Source: an uncultured Capnocytophaga sp.
Lineage (GTDB): Bacteria; Bacteroidota; Bacteroidia; Flavobacteriales; Flavobacteriaceae
Length of the DNA: 10,896 nucleotides
Direction of reading: 5' to 3'
Assembly: GCF_938029845.1 (NCBI RefSeq)
Contig: NZ_CALHGG010000122.1
Coordinates: 1-10,896 of the forward strand
The stretch's first letter is position 1. Each line of letters opens with the position of its first letter. The notes below the pieces were generated by a model, which saw only the letters and a program-made list of their open reading frames with translations, made no database searches and had not been told where the DNA came from. The position numbers and the translations under genes are program-made. Shown in pieces: positions 1 to 6,266 of this stretch.

Positions 1-159
1 GTGTATTACATATTGTTTGGGGCGTATGTAGTGATTTGTTCTTTGTTATTATACCTTTGGCAAAAGAAGATAAGAGATGCTCAAAGGGCAATAATTATTT
101 GGGTGTTGCATATTATATGGGTATTATTTTTTATATTAGGCTGGATAATTGCTATTTGA
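1..159 (+). CDS. C-terminal part of a small membrane protein (5' end probably outside the window)
   Basis: The frame is open from the first base to a TGA at 157-159 and encodes 52 residues. Two hydrophobic stretches (about residues 4-20 and 31-52) flank a basic turn (QKKIRDAQRA). By the positive-inside rule this predicts a hairpin with the turn in the cytoplasm. The protein ends inside the second membrane segment with almost no tail. The first codon is GTG, so a complete 52-residue protein starting exactly at base 1 is possible, but truncation by the window edge is more likely. I do not recognise the family. It lies upstream of the secreted-protein gene at 257 on the same strand, with a 97-bp gap. 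Confidence 0.5.
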   Translation: MYYILFGAYVVICSLLLYLWQKKIRDAQRAIIIWVLHIIWVLFFILGWIIAI

Positions 160-165
160 AAAATA

Positions 166-173
166 TATCTTTG
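166..173 (+). promoter_or_regulatory. Candidate Bacteroidota -7 box upstream of the 257-1054 gene
   Basis: TATCTTTG fits the TAnnTTTG -7 consensus of Bacteroidota housekeeping promoters. No good -33 TTTG is seen at the usual spacing. A start site near 180 would leave a leader of roughly 75 nt before the ATG at 257. A weaker, closer alternative is CAAGTTTG at 219-226, which misses the first T. The rest of 160-256 shows nothing else I can name. Confidence 0.35.
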
Positions 174-256
174 TTGGTAATGTATCAAATGTGCTGTTAA
201 AAAATAAGACATGAGCCGCAAGTTTGCATCAGTGGAGAATTAGATAGAAAAATAAT

Positions 257-1054
257 ATGAACAAAAGATGTATCTTATTAGTGATCTTTATAGTAGCTAT
301 AGGTAAAGCGCAAGTCATCAAAGGCTATGATTATTGTCATGATAATCATACAGAAAAAGTTAATATAGTAGATTTGAAAACCTACCAAGCATTATTGGAT
401 ATTTGCTATAATTACCCTGAAGATGAGGAGTGTAAACGAGAATTAGAAAAATATTATGATAAACTTAAAGATACTTTTTCTATAAAAGTAGAATTTGAAA
501 AGAAGAATAACATAGATATTTCTCTTTTTTCCAAAAATGCAGGTGCTAGAATGACTATAGTTTTTGGAGGAGGAAATTCTTCTTTTGGAAATGAGTCTTT
601 AAAAACAGTAAAGATATATGACAGAAAAGGTAGGCTCATAGAAAAAACTTTCTATGTAAGTGATTGTGAGGTAGGTCCTACACGTACTTTTAACCGCAAA
701 GGAAAGCTTATAGAAACTAAATATTATGATGACTACTATTTTGTAGGTATAGAACAAGTAAGAAATATTATTCTTAATGCTCTTGGGGTAGATATCTTTG
801 AACCTTACCAAGGAAGATTTGTAAGATGTTTCTTTAGCCGAATGAAAATAGAAGGAAAATACGTTTATTCATTAGAATTTATTAGTCGTGGAGAAGAAGG
901 TTCCGCACGTAAGTATTATATAGATGCTTATGATGGGAAATTTCTTTTTAAAGACATCCGTTATTCTACAAAAAAGGAATATTATGATTCATTTGAATTT
1001 CCAAAAGAGAGAATATTTATTCCTATTAGAGATAGTATTGATATTGATAAATAG
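257..1054 (+). CDS. Secreted protein with MORN-like repeats and a PepSY-like C-terminal segment, function unknown
   Basis: The 265-residue product starts with a short signal peptide: MNKR, then a hydrophobic core, with likely cleavage after GKA near residue 18. Residues about 118-157 contain two related stretches, YDRKGRLIE (121-129) and FNRKGKLIE (145-153). They resemble the MORN-variant repeats of YwqK-like proteins. Residues about 164-233 run VRNIILNALGV, then KYVYSLEF, then YYIDAYDGKFL. That order of helix, strand and 'YxDAxxGxxL' ending is typical of PepSY domains, which are usually found in periplasmic or cell-surface proteins. Cysteines at 27, 50, 60, 137 and 191 could form disulfides. 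The start at 257 is the one giving a signal peptide. Codon use is strongly AT-biased compared with parE. No specific activity can be assigned. Confidence 0.7.
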   Translation: MNKRCILLVIFIVAIGKAQVIKGYDYCHDNHTEKVNIVDLKTYQALLDICYNYPEDEECKRELEKYYDKLKDTFSIKVEFEKKNNIDISLFSKNAGARMTIVFGGGNSSFGNESLKTVKIYDRKGRLIEKTFYVSDCEVGPTRTFNRKGKLIETKYYDDYYFVGIEQVRNIILNALGVDIFEPYQGRFVRCFFSRMKIEGKYVYSLEFISRGEEGSARKYYIDAYDGKFLFKDIRYSTKKEYYDSFEFPKERIFIPIRDSIDIDK

Positions 1055-1157
1055 GGTAGTATCTCATAAAGTGTGTAAGTTCCCAAAGTCTGATTAAAAA
1101 TAGCTTGCGAAACTTGATTAAGTTGATTTAACTCTTGATTGGTGTTATAAATTTTGT

Positions 1158-1697
1158 ATGATGAAAAAAATAATTCTTGCTTTAATAGCGTTAAGTTGTA
1201 ATAGTTGTATTAACAATTATTACTACAACGAAAACAGAGGTTTGCGTCCTAAAAAACCTAAATTTAGATTAGCCAAACCTTTGCCCTATCACCTGCAACC
1301 CGATGACTTAATTGATACCACTTGCGTGTATGTATATACAAGCTCTCAAAAAACTAAAATGGCCCTACGTTTCTTTGCTAATGGTCGTTTTATCAACAGC
1401 TTTGGCAATGCTGATTATAATAATTTGGAAGCAAATGAAATAGGATATTACAGAGTAGAAAATAAAAATATAGTACTAATGGAAACTTTTATAAGAAGTT
1501 CACCAGCAGCTGGTGGGGATGGCATCTATTACAGAAGCGTAGGAATTATTAAAAACGATACACTATACGACGTATTAGGAGCGCAAAATTTATCAGATGT
1601 ACATAGAGTAGGAGACGAAATATCAACTTTCTATCACATATATTACACCTATACAAAACAAAAAGCAGACACGCTAAAAGGAACTCCTAATTGGTGA
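1158..1697 (+). CDS. Predicted lipoprotein, function unknown
   Basis: The 179-residue product starts MMKKIILALIALSCNSC, a short basic N-terminus with a hydrophobic core ending at cysteines 14 and 17. Either cysteine could be lipidated by the lipoprotein pathway; ALS-C14 is the better lipobox. In Capnocytophaga canimorsus, surface-exposed lipoproteins carry an acidic export signal soon after the lipidated cysteine. Here the following residues are INNYYYNENRG, with no such acidic cluster, so a periplasmic-facing location is more likely. The mature part is rich in Tyr and Asn and seems mostly beta-strand, for example ALRFFANGRFINSF and GYYRVENKNIVLME. I recognise no family or catalytic motif. 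ATG 1161 is an equally usable start. The gene converges on parE across a hairpin-rich spacer. Confidence 0.7.
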   Translation: MMKKIILALIALSCNSCINNYYYNENRGLRPKKPKFRLAKPLPYHLQPDDLIDTTCVYVYTSSQKTKMALRFFANGRFINSFGNADYNNLEANEIGYYRVENKNIVLMETFIRSSPAAGGDGIYYRSVGIIKNDTLYDVLGAQNLSDVHRVGDEISTFYHIYYTYTKQKADTLKGTPNW

Positions 1698-1714
1698 CAG
1701 ATAACAATAAAAAT

Positions 1715-1796
1715 ACAACTGTTGTGATTCTCACGAGTTTTTATAAGGCCTTTGACCTTATTTATCCGTGGGAATCACAAAGTTTCACTTAGTTGT
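1715..1796. repeat. Large imperfect inverted repeat in the convergent spacer after parE
   Basis: TTGTGATTCTCACG (1722-1735) pairs with CGTGGGAATCACAA (1767-1780) over 14 positions, 13 of them Watson-Crick and one G-T wobble. Nested inside is ATAAGG (1743-1748) with CCTTAT (1756-1761) around a 7-nt loop. Outside, ACAACT (1715-1720) matches AGTTGT (1791-1796), and ATAACAA (1701-1707) matches TTGTTAT (1793-1799). The element fills most of the space between the lipoprotein stop and parE. It has no following T-run on either strand, so it is not a textbook intrinsic terminator. It may be a bidirectional terminator or RNA-stabilising hairpin, a REP-like palindrome, or a remnant of a small inverted-repeat element. 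Confidence 0.75.
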
Positions 1797-1827
1797 TATA
1801 TCATTCTCTCTGTAAAAATCTGTGTTT

Positions 1828-1862
1828 CACATACCCAGCTGTGAGCACTCGCTGGCTTTGTG
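1828..1862. repeat. Second hairpin downstream of parE
   Basis: CACATACCCAGC (1828-1839) faces GCTGGCTTTGTG (1851-1862) across an 11-nt loop and pairs at 10 of 12 positions. A 14-bp AT palindrome, AAAAATATATTTTT, follows at 1867-1880. Read from parE (- strand), the AT palindrome comes first and then the hairpin, 41 nt after the stop codon. It could end parE transcription or protect its 3' end, but the T-tract expected of an intrinsic terminator is not directly adjacent. Confidence 0.5.
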
Positions 1863-1903
1863 GGAGAAAAATATATTTTTACTTACGTCGAACTCACGTT
1901 ATT

Positions 1904-3757
1904 TTATACTTCGTATTTGAGGTTATTGATGATAAAATCTTGGCGTTCAGGGGTATTGTTCCCCATATAGAAGTCTAATAATTTCTCTATATGCATGGCC
2001 TTGTCCATCATTACAGGGTCAAGGCGCATATCCTGACCTATAAAGTGCTTGAACTCATCGGGGGAGATCTCTCCCAATCCTTTGAATCGTGTGATCTCTG
2101 GGTTTTTGAGTTTCTTTATGGCATTGACACGCTCTTCATCGGTATAGCAATAAATAGTTTCCTTGCTATTGCGCACGCGGAATAGGGGCGTCTGCAGGAT
2201 ATATACATGTCCTTCTTTGATGAGTTCAGGGAAGAACTGTAAGAAAAAGGTGATCAGTAGTAGGCGAATGTGCATCCCATCTACATCGGCATCGGTGGCA
2301 AGGACAATATTGTTATACCGCAGATTTTCTATAGAGTCCTCTATATCCAAAGCAGCTTGTAGGAGGTTGAACTCCTCATTTTCATAGACAATTTTTTTGG
2401 TTTTCCCAAATGAGTTTAGCGGTTTTCCCCGCAGAGAAAATACGGCTTGGGTATTGGCATCACGAGAGGTAGTGATAGACCCAGAAGCGGAGTTTCCCTC
2501 GGTGATAAAGAGCGTACTCTCAAGGGCTTGTTCGTGCTTACTATCGGTCAGGTGAATACGGCAATCGCGTAGTTTCTTGTTGTGTAGGCTCACTTTTTTG
2601 GCACCGTCTCGGGCAAGTTTGCGAATATCTGATAACTCCTTGCGTTCGCGCTCTGCTTGTAGGATTTTTTTCTGTATTTCTTCGGCAATCTCTGGTTGCT
2701 TATGTAGATAGTCGTCTAAGTGTTTTTGTACGAAATTGGTAATATAAGTACGTACAGAGGGCATGCCTTCTCCCATCTCAGTAGAACCTAATTTGGTTTT
2801 GGTTTGGCTCTCAAAAACAGGCTCCATCACCTTGATAGAGATAGCTCCAATGATGGACTTACGAATATCCGAGGCATCATAGGGTTTGTTGTAATAGTTG
2901 CGCAAGGTAGCTACAATAGCCTCTCGGTAAGCATTCAGGTGGGTACCTCCTTGTGTGGTATTCTGCCCATTGACAAACGAATAATATTGTTCGCTGTACT
3001 GGCTTTTGCTATGAGTGAGAGCAATCTCTATATCTTCCCCACTTAGGTGAATGATAGGATAGGCAAAATCTTCCTCATTGTTATCTTCTTTGAGCAGATC
3101 TTCCAAGCCATTTTCAGAGAAGAATTTTTCTCCGTTATATATAATAACGAGTCCAGGGTTGAGGTAGGTATAGTTCTTAAGCATCCTTACCACATATTCC
3201 GAACGGAATTTGTAGTTCTTAAAGATAGTTCCGTCAGGGACAAACTCTACTAAGGTGCCTCGTTTTTCATTGGAGGCTTCTAAGGGAGATTCCTCTTGTA
3301 ATACACCCAAAGAGAATGTAGCACTTTTTCGCTGTCCATCACGTACAGAAGCTACATAGAAATAAGAGGAAAGCGCATTGACAGCCTTGGTACCTACCCC
3401 ATTAAGCCCCACAGACTTTTTGAAGGCACGGGAGTCATATTTTCCTCCTGTATTCATTTTGGAAACTACATCTACCACTTTTCCCAAGGGAATCCCACGT
3501 CCAAAATCACGTACAGAGACTTTATTTTCCTCTATGCGTACCTCTATCTGCTTGCCCGCCCCCATGACAAACTCGTCTATGGAGTTATCAATCACCTCCT
3601 TCAGTAGGATATAGATCCCATCATCGGCCGAGGAGCCATCGCCGAGCTTACCTATGTACATACCAGGGCGCATACGTACATGCTCCTGCCACTCAAGGGT
3701 CTGTATATTATCTTCTCCGTATTCAGTAATGGGTTTGTTAAAATCTATGGGTTCCAT
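1904..3757 (-). CDS. parE: DNA topoisomerase IV subunit B (ParE)
   Basis: ATPase subunit of type IIA topoisomerase; with ParC it decatenates daughter chromosomes in the cytoplasm. The GHKL ATPase motifs are present: [11 protein letters not shown] (catalytic Glu54, Mg-binding Asn58), DFGRGIP (84-90), [10 protein letters not shown] (117-126), and the transducer QTK loop with Lys320. The TOPRIM domain has [10 protein letters not shown] (Glu420), the acidic TDADVDG (Asp489, Asp491, Asp493), and the PLRGKPLN-like SLRGKPLN stretch. The conserved RFKGLGE sits near the C-terminus. The length of 617 residues and the N-terminal [20 protein letters not shown] fit the short Bacteroidota ParE rather than GyrB. 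An oddity is Asn422 where most family members have Asp (EGDSA). It lies 42 bp after the gene at 3800-4510 with no promoter of its own visible. No parC follows; the downstream neighbour is a convergent lipoprotein gene. Confidence 0.92.
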   Translation of the reverse strand: MEPIDFNKPITEYGEDNIQTLEWQEHVRMRPGMYIGKLGDGSSADDGIYILLKEVIDNSIDEFVMGAGKQIEVRIEENKVSVRDFGRGIPLGKVVDVVSKMNTGGKYDSRAFKKSVGLNGVGTKAVNALSSYFYVASVRDGQRKSATFSLGVLQEESPLEASNEKRGTLVEFVPDGTIFKNYKFRSEYVVRMLKNYTYLNPGLVIIYNGEKFFSENGLEDLLKEDNNEEDFAYPIIHLSGEDIEIALTHSKSQYSEQYYSFVNGQNTTQGGTHLNAYREAIVATLRNYYNKPYDASDIRKSIIGAISIKVMEPVFESQTKTKLGSTEMGEGMPSVRTYITNFVQKHLDDYLHKQPEIAEEIQKKILQAERERKELSDIRKLARDGAKKVSLHNKKLRDCRIHLTDSKHEQALESTLFITEGNSASGSITTSRDANTQAVFSLRGKPLNSFGKTKKIVYENEEFNLLQAALDIEDSIENLRYNNIVLATDADVDGMHIRLLLITFFLQFFPELIKEGHVYILQTPLFRVRNSKETIYCYTDEERVNAIKKLKNPEITRFKGLGEISPDEFKHFIGQDMRLDPVMMDKAMHIEKLLDFYMGNNTPERQDFIINNLKYEV

Positions 3758-3799
3758 TTGTGTTTTTTATAGTTGTTAAGGGTTTGATTTGTTTTTATA

Positions 3800-4510
3800 T
3801 TATAACTGTCCTATTTTCAATAGTTCAAAGCTCTTAGTATGTAAGTTTGCACAGAAATCATAATCAATAAAAGATACCCTATTCCTTATATCTTTGAAGG
3901 AAGAATAAGCTATTTTCTGTTCAAATTCTCGTTTTCTTTCTGCTGCACTAAGGATATAGAACTTAGTGTAGAAATCTTGTAACTCGTTGAATTTGAGTAG
4001 AGAATTTTGTATGTCAGTAGTATGCTCTACTTCAAAGAAAGCGTGAGGGAATTTCCGCTCATTGAACCATATGACATCAATGGTTTTGGCTCTTTTGATC
4101 ACTTCGGGATAGGTAAAATCTAAAATCTGATCTAGGGAAGAGACATTACCTAATTTTCTATCAAGGAATAGTTTATTCTTATCCTGCGGCGGGATATATG
4201 TGTGGTATCCCTTGAGATTCCCAATCTCAACCAATAATCCTTGGAAATAGGAATGCGAAAAATCTTGTTCTTTCTTAGAGGATACTTCTAATTCAAATTT
4301 CTCTAAAAGCTGCTCTTTATGACTTTTTAGTGCCCATAGTCCTGCTTTTATTTTGAAAAAGAAGCGTTCGTCCTGAACAATTCGCCTTATGGTAGCAAAG
4401 GGAGTTTTGGTTTTCCATTCAGATGTATCTACATGATGATAAAGAAAACCAAGTGTAGCCCACCCTCCGTTTTCTTCCATAATCTTGATAACTTCTTCAT
4501 GCTGTTTCAT
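3800..4510 (-). CDS. HARE-HTH-like protein with a possible PD-(D/E)XK-type nuclease core
   Basis: 236 residues, no signal peptide or membrane segment, so cytoplasmic. Residues 1-62 look like a winged helix: a helix EEVIKIMEENGGWATLGFLY, then TPFATIRRIVQDERFFFKIKAGLWAL. The 'R.IVQ....F.....G.WAL' ending is typical of HARE-HTH domains, which often sit on restriction or chromatin proteins. Residues about 85-215 form a second domain. IDVIWF (Asp145) is followed 15 residues later by FFEVEHTTDI (Glu160, Glu162), and Glu95 lies in an earlier helix. The order Asp, then Glu-x-Glu, matches the PD-(D/E)XK active site in its BamHI-like form, where Glu replaces Lys. This is inference from pattern only. 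No methyltransferase lies nearby. The gene begins 9 bp after the stop of the outer-membrane protein gene and ends 42 bp before parE, suggesting one operon. Confidence 0.6.
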   Translation of the reverse strand: MKQHEEVIKIMEENGGWATLGFLYHHVDTSEWKTKTPFATIRRIVQDERFFFKIKAGLWALKSHKEQLLEKFELEVSSKKEQDFSHSYFQGLLVEIGNLKGYHTYIPPQDKNKLFLDRKLGNVSSLDQILDFTYPEVIKRAKTIDVIWFNERKFPHAFFEVEHTTDIQNSLLKFNELQDFYTKFYILSAAERKREFEQKIAYSSFKDIRNRVSFIDYDFCANLHTKSFELLKIGQL

Positions 4511-4519
4511 ACTCTGGTA

Positions 4520-5227
4520 TTAATTACTCTTTTTATATCCCAATTTGTACCCTACTCCTACTGAGACGAGAGTGAGTGAAAAGCCTGTACTATCGCTAAA
4601 ATCTACCCCACGAACTTTGTGACCTGTGATAGGCGTAAGATTCCAAGACATACGCATATCCGTAGTGATAATAACTCGCTTGATGTCCCAAAGTACGCCA
4701 CCTCCTATTTGTCCTGTAAGAACGAATCGGTTGAAGTGCTGAGTTACATTTTCATCAGGGGTATTATACGTCTCATTTGTATAGGAGGCATGGGTTAGGA
4801 ATTTGAGAGAAAACCCTGCTTGTAAGTATCCTCTGAACATTCGTTTGCCTTCCCATTGTAACAGACAAGGGGCATCTATATATTCAAAAGAAAAATGTCT
4901 TCTTCCCTCTGGAGCAACTTCTCCATAATAAGGTCCTCTATCCCTGCTAGGAATATCTAGACTACGTATATGAGTCCCTTCGTTCTTATATAATAAATCA
5001 GTATGTAATACCCAATGCTTTTCTTTGAGAGGAATCCGAGCAAAGACGCCTGAATTAAAAACGCCCCAATTCCCGTAGGTACTAAATTCTTTTCCGTTCT
5101 TATCGTACAAAGGAGAAACAGAAGAGCCATAGAGGAGAGGGTTATTCAGCCTTACTCCAACAGTGATTTGTGCCATACTCATAGTGGAAGTGAGCAGTAG
5201 CAATAGTAAAGAGATATGTTTTTTCAT
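4520..5227 (-). CDS. Outer-membrane beta-barrel protein (PorT-like / OMP_b-brl type)
   Basis: 235 residues with a clear signal peptide, MKKHISLLLLLLTSTMSMA, and likely cleavage before Gln20. The mature protein is a series of amphipathic strands with aromatic residues and short turns, such as GVFARIPLKEKHWVLHTDLLY, RGYLQAGFSLKFLTH, and FVLTGQIGGGVLWDI. It ends with a strand, FSLTLVSVGVGYKLGY, as expected for barrel insertion by BAM. Length and style fit the small 8-stranded barrels common in Bacteroidota; many have no known ligand. It is the first gene of the leftward unit and has its own candidate promoter at 5254-5285. Confidence 0.75.
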   Translation of the reverse strand: MKKHISLLLLLLTSTMSMAQITVGVRLNNPLLYGSSVSPLYDKNGKEFSTYGNWGVFNSGVFARIPLKEKHWVLHTDLLYKNEGTHIRSLDIPSRDRGPYYGEVAPEGRRHFSFEYIDAPCLLQWEGKRMFRGYLQAGFSLKFLTHASYTNETYNTPDENVTQHFNRFVLTGQIGGGVLWDIKRVIITTDMRMSWNLTPITGHKVRGVDFSDSTGFSLTLVSVGVGYKLGYKKSN

Positions 5228-5253
5228 GATATTGAAAATTATTGTTTAGGCAG

Positions 5254-5285
5254 CAAAGATATAATTTTTTCTTTTTTTTACCAAA
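5254..5285 (-). promoter_or_regulatory. Bacteroidota promoter for the leftward unit (barrel gene, HTH/nuclease-like gene, parE)
   Basis: On the - strand the -7 box TATCTTTG (5261-5254) fits TAnnTTTG, and a -33 TTTG (5285-5282) lies 20 bp upstream, close to the family spacing. The start site should fall near 5247, giving a leader of about 20 nt before the ATG at 5227. It is back to back with the rightward promoter at 5309-5316. Confidence 0.6.
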
Positions 5286-5308
5286 TAAATATTCTCATAT
5301 ATTTTCCG

Positions 5309-5316
5309 TATATTTG
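5309..5316 (+). promoter_or_regulatory. Bacteroidota -7 box for the amidinotransferase-like gene
   Basis: TATATTTG fits TAnnTTTG exactly and lies 17 bp before the ATG at 5334, so the leader would be only about 10 nt. No TTG is seen at the expected -33 spacing. Confidence 0.6.
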
Positions 5317-5333
5317 CACCAAAATTAACCATA

Positions 5334-6245
5334 ATGAAAATACAAGTAAAGAACGAGACGAATCGCCTACGAGCAGTTATCTTAGGGACTGCTCAGAGCA
5401 ATGGTGCCACCCCTACTGCCCAGGAGGCTTACGACCCTAAATCTTTAGAACATATATTGGCAGGAACTTATCCCTTGGAAGAAGATATGATTCCTGAAAT
5501 GGAGGCTTTCGCCAAAGTGCTTAAAAAATATGAGGTAGAAGTATACCGACCTGAATTAATAGAGAATTGCAACCAGATTTTCACTCGTGATATTGGTTTT
5601 GTGATTGAAGACAAGTTTATCAAAGCCAACATTCTCCCTGAACGAGAGGAAGAATATCAAGCTATTGAGTATATTGTTCGCCAGATTCCTCCTTCTCAAT
5701 ATATCGTCCCTACGCCTGAAATACATATAGAAGGGGGCGATGTTATGCCTTGGAATGATCATATCTTTGTAGGTACTTACTATGGAGCTGATTATGCAAA
5801 TTATAAGACCGCACGTACCAATAGGGAAGGGGTAGAGTTCCTTAAGTCGCTCTTTCCTAACAAAATAGTAAAGGCTTTTGACCTTGTCAAGTCCAATACT
5901 GAACCTCGTGATAATGCCCTTCACTTGGATTGTTGTTTCCAACCTGTGGGAACAAACAAAGGGATTATCTATAAGGGTGGTTTCCGCAACGAACAGGAAT
6001 ACCAATATTTAGTCGATCTTTTTGGCAAGGATAATCTTTTTCACATAGAGCGAGAGGAGATGTACCAGATGTTTAGCAATGTATTCTCTATCTCACCAGA
6101 GGTGGTGGTTTCTGAACGTAACTTTATTCGCCTGAATAACTGGCTTAGGGAACAAGGTTTTACTGTGGAGGAGATTCCCTATGCGGAGATAGCCAAGCAG
6201 GAAGGGCTTTTGCGTTGTTCTACCTTGCCTTTACTAAGAGACTAA
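5334..6245 (+). CDS. Pentein-fold amidinotransferase / DDAH-like amidine hydrolase
   Basis: 303 residues, cytoplasmic, guanidino-group-modifying superfamily (arginine deiminase, dimethylarginine dimethylaminohydrolase, amidinotransferase). The catalytic set is complete: IHIEGGD (Glu133, Asp136), NALHLDCCF (His197), and the C-terminal nucleophile Cys295 in GLLRCSTLPL. TRDIGFV (Asp86) matches the substrate-binding segment after the N-terminal repeat. Such enzymes attack the guanidinium carbon through a thiouronium intermediate; whether water or an amine accepts the group, and which arginine derivative is used, cannot be read from the sequence. Length is typical of the bacterial DDAH-like branch. 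A long antisense frame inside the gene is not taken as real. The pgpH-type gene begins 21 bp after the stop and is probably cotranscribed. Confidence 0.85.
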   Translation: MKIQVKNETNRLRAVILGTAQSNGATPTAQEAYDPKSLEHILAGTYPLEEDMIPEMEAFAKVLKKYEVEVYRPELIENCNQIFTRDIGFVIEDKFIKANILPEREEEYQAIEYIVRQIPPSQYIVPTPEIHIEGGDVMPWNDHIFVGTYYGADYANYKTARTNREGVEFLKSLFPNKIVKAFDLVKSNTEPRDNALHLDCCFQPVGTNKGIIYKGGFRNEQEYQYLVDLFGKDNLFHIEREEMYQMFSNVFSISPEVVVSERNFIRLNNWLREQGFTVEEIPYAEIAKQEGLLRCSTLPLLRD

Positions 6246-6266
6246 TTGTTTTAACTCCATATTCTT

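Noticed and set aside
1146..1156. Promoter box TATAAATTTTG before the lipoprotein
   Set aside because: The spacing between TA and TTTG is one base too long, and the implied start would fall inside the coding region.
1712..1798. Integron attC site
   Set aside because: The length and outer AAC/GTT ends are suggestive, but the ends do not fit RYYYAAC and GTTRRRY and the spacers between arms are strongly unequal (1 and 10 nt).
2163..3614. Several 64-80 codon + strand frames across parE
   Set aside because: All are antisense to strongly conserved ParE motifs and have no recognisable features.
5556..6005. 149-codon open frame on the - strand inside the amidinotransferase-like gene
   Set aside because: It lies wholly opposite a gene with a complete catalytic set and shows no recognisable domain of its own.
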